From an uncultured Arthrobacter sp. (GTDB lineage: Bacteria; Actinomycetota; Actinomycetes; Actinomycetales; Micrococcaceae): DNA of 8,369 bases. The stretch spans positions 1 to 8,369 of the forward strand of contig CALMVY010000051.1 in the NCBI GenBank assembly GCA_937873245.1. The letters are read 5' to 3'. Below the pieces are notes generated by a model. That model ran no database searches and was not told the DNA's origin. It was given only the letters and a program-made list of their open reading frames with translations. Of the stretch, positions 6,081 to 8,369 are shown piece after piece. The translations under genes and the position numbers were made by a program. Positions within the stretch are counted from its first letter, which is position 1. Every line of letters begins with the position of its first letter.

Positions 6081-6877
6081 CGGGAGGCGGCCGACGGGGT
6101 TGCGCTGCCGGCCGGCGCATCTGCCGGACGCAGGGACGTGATCATCTTCCGGACGTCCTGGTACTCCAGTGTGGACGCGTAGAGCCTGGCCTTCTCCAGA
6201 TACGGCAGTGCGGGGTCGCCGGGCGTCGCATTGTTCTCCGGGTTGTACGTTCCGCCGAAGAACGCGCCGCTGGGCGGCCACAGGAACAGGTGGAACATCG
6301 GGCAGGCCAGGTCGCCGGACTCTTCGGGAATCATGGTGATGCCGTAGGCCGCGATGGTGGACTGTGTGGCCACCGCGTCAGGGTCGTCCCCGCGGGATTC
6401 GAACACGTAGCGGGGCCCACCGCCGTCGGCTCCCCCGCCCTCGGCGAGCGCCACCATCGGCTCGGAATCGTAGACCTCGTACGGGGATTTCCCGACGCAT
6501 TCCGAACCGGTGACAATGTTGGTCCGCAGACCGGCCATGGGTTTCCCCTCGGCATTCAGCACGTCCACGAATTCTCCGCCGAGCGCCCCGCCGGGGTCCT
6601 TGACCGTCCAGCCCGCAGGGTAGTCGAACGACAGTCCCGCGTCCGTCGTCGTAAACGTCTTCCAGCCCGACGACGGCGTCCCCGCCTCAGACGGCGACCC
6701 GCCCGGCGTCGTGATTGACGGTGCTGCGGTGCTGCTTTGGGTCTGGCTCCCGGGAGGGGCCGGTTCCGGCACCAGGCCGCATGAGGCCAGCAGCAGGACC
6801 AGCCCCAGGGCGGCGCCGGCTGTGGTGCGCACCTTGGCACCCAGGGTGGCGCCGGGTGATCCCGCCGGTTTCCTCAC
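6077..6877 (-). CDS. Secreted lipoprotein, second copy of a tandem pair
   Basis: This encodes 266 residues. A basic start, a hydrophobic stretch (about 21-31) and the lipobox LASC with Cys33 mark a lipoprotein signal peptide, so the mature protein should be anchored outside the membrane. A Ser/Thr/Pro-rich linker spans about 34-70, followed by a globular domain beginning GWKTFTTTDAGLSFDYPAGW. Shared with the neighbouring protein are VTGSEC (Cys127), YDSEPMVALA, YGIT, ACP (Cys192), LWPP, and the closing YQDVRKMITSLRPA. The two mature cysteines suggest a disulfide. The FDYPxxW opening recalls PsbP/LpqN-type lipoproteins, but I do not recognise the family securely and the function is unknown. 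The start is GTG at 6877, 4 nt after the upstream copy's stop; an in-frame GTG at codon 16 is an alternative that still keeps a signal peptide. The stop shares CTAG with the permease stop. Confidence 0.85.
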   Translation of the reverse strand: MRKPAGSPGATLGAKVRTTAGAALGLVLLLASCGLVPEPAPPGSQTQSSTAAPSITTPGGSPSEAGTPSSGWKTFTTTDAGLSFDYPAGWTVKDPGGALGGEFVDVLNAEGKPMAGLRTNIVTGSECVGKSPYEVYDSEPMVALAEGGGADGGGPRYVFESRGDDPDAVATQSTIAAYGITMIPEESGDLACPMFHLFLWPPSGAFFGGTYNPENNATPGDPALPYLEKARLYASTLEYQDVRKMITSLRPADAPAGSATPSAASR

Positions 6878-6881
6878 GTCC

Positions 6882-7592
6882 CTACTTTCCGGCCGGCCGC
6901 AGTGAAGTGATGGCCTGCTTGACGTCTTTGTACTCGGTGGTGTCCATGTACACCTCGGGGGTGTCCACGTTCTTGGGAGCCCCCGGGGTGGTGTCGAACG
7001 GGTCATAGACGCCGCTGAACATGGCGCGGTTGGGCGGCCAGGTGAAGAAGTGGGAGATGGGGCAGGCCTCGTCCCCGACGGGTTCCGGCTCCGAGGTGAT
7101 CCCGTAGCCCAGGGTAAGGGACCTCGACGGATCGCTCGACGCCGGGTCATTCCGCCCCTCGTACACGAACCTGGGGGTCACTCCGTCCTGTGCCAGCGCC
7201 GGGACGGGCTCGGTGTCGTACACCATAAAGGGGAGCGTCTCCGGGCACTCGGCGCCTGTGACCATGCCGGTCCGCAGGGTGGCCATCGTTTTGCCGTAGT
7301 CACTCACCAGGGCCACGAACACACCGCCTTCTGCCGGCGGGCCTGCCGGGTCCACGATGGTCCACGCCTCCGGGTAGTCGAACGCGAGCGTGCCGTCCGA
7401 CGTCGTGAACGTCTTCCAGCCCGCCGGGACTGTGACGGGAGGTGAGGTGGCCGTGGACGGCGAAGCGCTGGCCGGGGCGCTCGTGGTCGGGGGGCTGGTG
7501 GACGGGGCCGACGCTGGTGTCCCGCATCCCGCGAGGACAGCCGCCGCGCAGACAGCGGAAACAACTGTGGCCAACGATGCGGCTGGGCGCAT
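6882..7592 (-). CDS. Secreted lipoprotein, first copy of a tandem pair
   Basis: This encodes 236 residues. The signal peptide MRPAASLATVV...VLAGC has its lipobox at Cys23. A low-complexity Ser/Thr/Pro/Ala linker covers about 24-55, then comes the domain that begins GWKTFTTSDGTLAFDYPEAW. The domain aligns along its whole length with the downstream gene product: VTGAEC (Cys116), YDTEPVPALAQ, FVYEGR, GYGIT, EACP (Cys177), FTWPP, and the closing KDVKQAITSLRPA. Two conserved cysteines outside the membrane could form one disulfide. This is a local gene duplication; the copies lie 4 nt apart and are very likely translated from one message. The start is ATG at 7592, supported by a strong GGGGGAGGG ribosome site. 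It diverges from an MscS-type channel gene across 191 nt. No enzyme motif is apparent; a role as a surface binding or accessory protein is only a guess. Confidence 0.88.
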   Translation of the reverse strand: MRPAASLATVVSAVCAAAVLAGCGTPASAPSTSPPTTSAPASASPSTATSPPVTVPAGWKTFTTSDGTLAFDYPEAWTIVDPAGPPAEGGVFVALVSDYGKTMATLRTGMVTGAECPETLPFMVYDTEPVPALAQDGVTPRFVYEGRNDPASSDPSRSLTLGYGITSEPEPVGDEACPISHFFTWPPNRAMFSGVYDPFDTTPGAPKNVDTPEVYMDTTEYKDVKQAITSLRPAGK

Positions 7593-7645
7593 GACACCCT
7601 CCCCCTGGAAATATTCAGTGATTGGTCCATTCTCGGTGCTTCCCA

Positions 7646-7681
7646 CGCGGAAACTAGGGCCTTTGGACCCTTGGTTCCGCG
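7646..7681. repeat. 36-bp imperfect inverted repeat in a divergent intergenic region
   Basis: The arms fold around the centre at 7663/7664. The outer seven pairs are perfect (CGCGGAA at 7646-7652 with TTCCGCG at 7675-7681), followed by C-G, then AGGG (7656-7659) with CCCT (7668-7671). In all, 13 of 18 opposed positions are Watson-Crick and one more is G-T. It lies 53 nt upstream of the lipoprotein start and 102 nt upstream of the channel start. It could be an operator read by a dimeric regulator serving both genes, or an mRNA leader hairpin. Confidence 0.6.
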
Positions 7682-7783
7682 GCTGTGCAGACGCTGCCGC
7701 CAAGGAACCGTCCGCCGTGATGCTTCCCACGTTGACCGCCTCCCGATTTCAGTTGGCCGCGGAAGCTTGCTAGAGCTTAAGTA

Positions 7784-8369
7784 ATGCAAGACGTCCTCGA
7801 TCCCGCCATGCCCTTCCTGGCCCCCATCCTCGCCGTCGCCCTCGCGGTGGCCGGCGGGCTCCTCGCCTCCTGGCTGGTGCGCCGGATTGTGCTCCGGTTC
7901 AACCGCAATCAGCCGGCCCTGCGCGAGACCTCCCGGGTGGCCCGGTTGCCGTTGCGGCTGGCGCTCTGCCTGATCGGTGTCCGGATCGCCCTCGGCCTGA
8001 CCACGGAGGACGCCGAATGGCGCCGCAACGTGGACCACGCGCTGCAGATCGCGCTCATTGGGTCCATGGCCTGGCTGGCCATCGCCGTGCTCCTCATCAT
8101 CGAAACCATGGTGCTCACGCGCTACCGGGTGGACGTGGCAGACAACCGCCGCGCCCGCAGGCTCCGCACGCAGGTGATCCTGGCCCGGCGGATCGGCGTT
8201 GCCCTGATCGCCATCGTGGCGCTCGGCATCGCGATGCTGACGTTCCCCGCGATCCAGGCCCTCGGCGCCGGGCTGCTGGCCTCCGCCGGCGTGATCTCGA
8301 TCGTGGCCGGCCTCGCCGCACAGACCTCCCTGGTGAACGTCTTCGCCGGCATCCAACTCGCTTTCACGG
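7784..8369 (+). CDS. MscS-family mechanosensitive channel, N-terminal part
   Basis: The first 195 codons are present and the gene runs off the right edge. Hydrophobic helices lie near residues 11-34, 56-72, 88-108 and 134-154. They are followed by the diagnostic pore-lining region at about 160-194: Gly/Ala-rich GAGLLASAGVISIVAGLAAQ, then LVNVFAGIQLAF. In MscS the equivalent third helix lines the pore and kinks at glycines. Family members open under membrane tension and release solutes during osmotic downshock. Having four helices here, more than the three of E. coli MscS, fits the larger YbdG/YnaI-like or actinobacterial group. The start is ATG at 7784; an in-frame TAA at 7778-7780 excludes anything longer. 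No clear ribosome site precedes it, and ATG at 7808 is a second option. It diverges from the lipoprotein pair. Confidence 0.9.
   Translation, partial: MQDVLDPAMPFLAPILAVALAVAGGLLASWLVRRIVLRFNRNQPALRETSRVARLPLRLALCLIGVRIALGLTTEDAEWRRNVDHALQIALIGSMAWLAIAVLLIIETMVLTRYRVDVADNRRARRLRTQVILARRIGVALIAIVALGIAMLTFPAIQALGAGLLASAGVISIVAGLAAQTSLVNVFAGIQLAFT

Noticed and set aside
7648..7678. Possible SigH/SigR-type promoter for the lipoproteins (GGAAC, 19-nt spacer, GTT on the minus strand)
   Set aside because: Both elements fall on the arms of the inverted repeat and such short motifs are frequent in GC-rich DNA; the evidence does not separate a promoter from a dyad.
7304..8356. Long minus-strand frame spanning the channel gene and the lipoprotein gene
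   Set aside because: Its translation is low-complexity His/Glu/Gly/Asp-rich, typical of the antisense of a hydrophobic membrane gene, and it covers two better-supported genes.

Overview
The window is GC-rich DNA from what looks like a high-GC Gram-positive actinobacterium. Frequent GTG starts, C/G-ending codons, and lipoproteins with Ser/Thr/Pro-rich linkers fit a soil member of the Micrococcaceae such as Arthrobacter or Pseudarthrobacter. That placement is inference from composition and family resemblance, not from a search. No rRNA, tRNA, CRISPR array, insertion sequence or phage gene is visible, and gene packing looks like ordinary chromosome.

Positions 1-3296 carry a leftward cluster on the minus strand. 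In transcription order it holds an acylphosphatase (3296-2991), a small cupin protein (2877-2542), a membrane-anchored diacylglycerol-kinase-family lipid kinase (2433-1084), a class I SAM methyltransferase that starts 4 nt after the kinase stop (1079-477), and the N-terminal 101 codons of a major facilitator exporter (303 to beyond position 1). Kinase and methyltransferase are almost certainly translationally coupled. The other gaps (113, 108 and 173 nt) hold structured DNA: a short hairpin, a five-unit 13-bp tandem repeat with an operator-like palindrome, and a nested set of inverted repeats.

Positions 3498-6080 run rightward: a DUF1508/YegP-like small protein, then after a GC-rich hairpin an ABC ATPase and its ABC-2 permease, 4 nt apart. 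These two resemble NatA/NatB-type exporters.

The permease meets a leftward pair of related secreted lipoproteins (7592-6882 and 6877-6077) tail to tail. The two opposing stop codons share the single palindrome CTAG. The lipoproteins are tandem duplicates of one another, also 4 nt apart, with two conserved mature cysteines; their function is unknown.

Divergent from them, and running off the right edge, is an MscS-family mechanosensitive channel (7784 onward). The 191-nt divergent region contains a 36-bp imperfect inverted repeat. I see no obvious new defence or mobile system. The points most worth following are the duplicated lipoproteins, the tandem-repeat promoter region of the lipid kinase, and the mutually exclusive hairpins ahead of the exporter.
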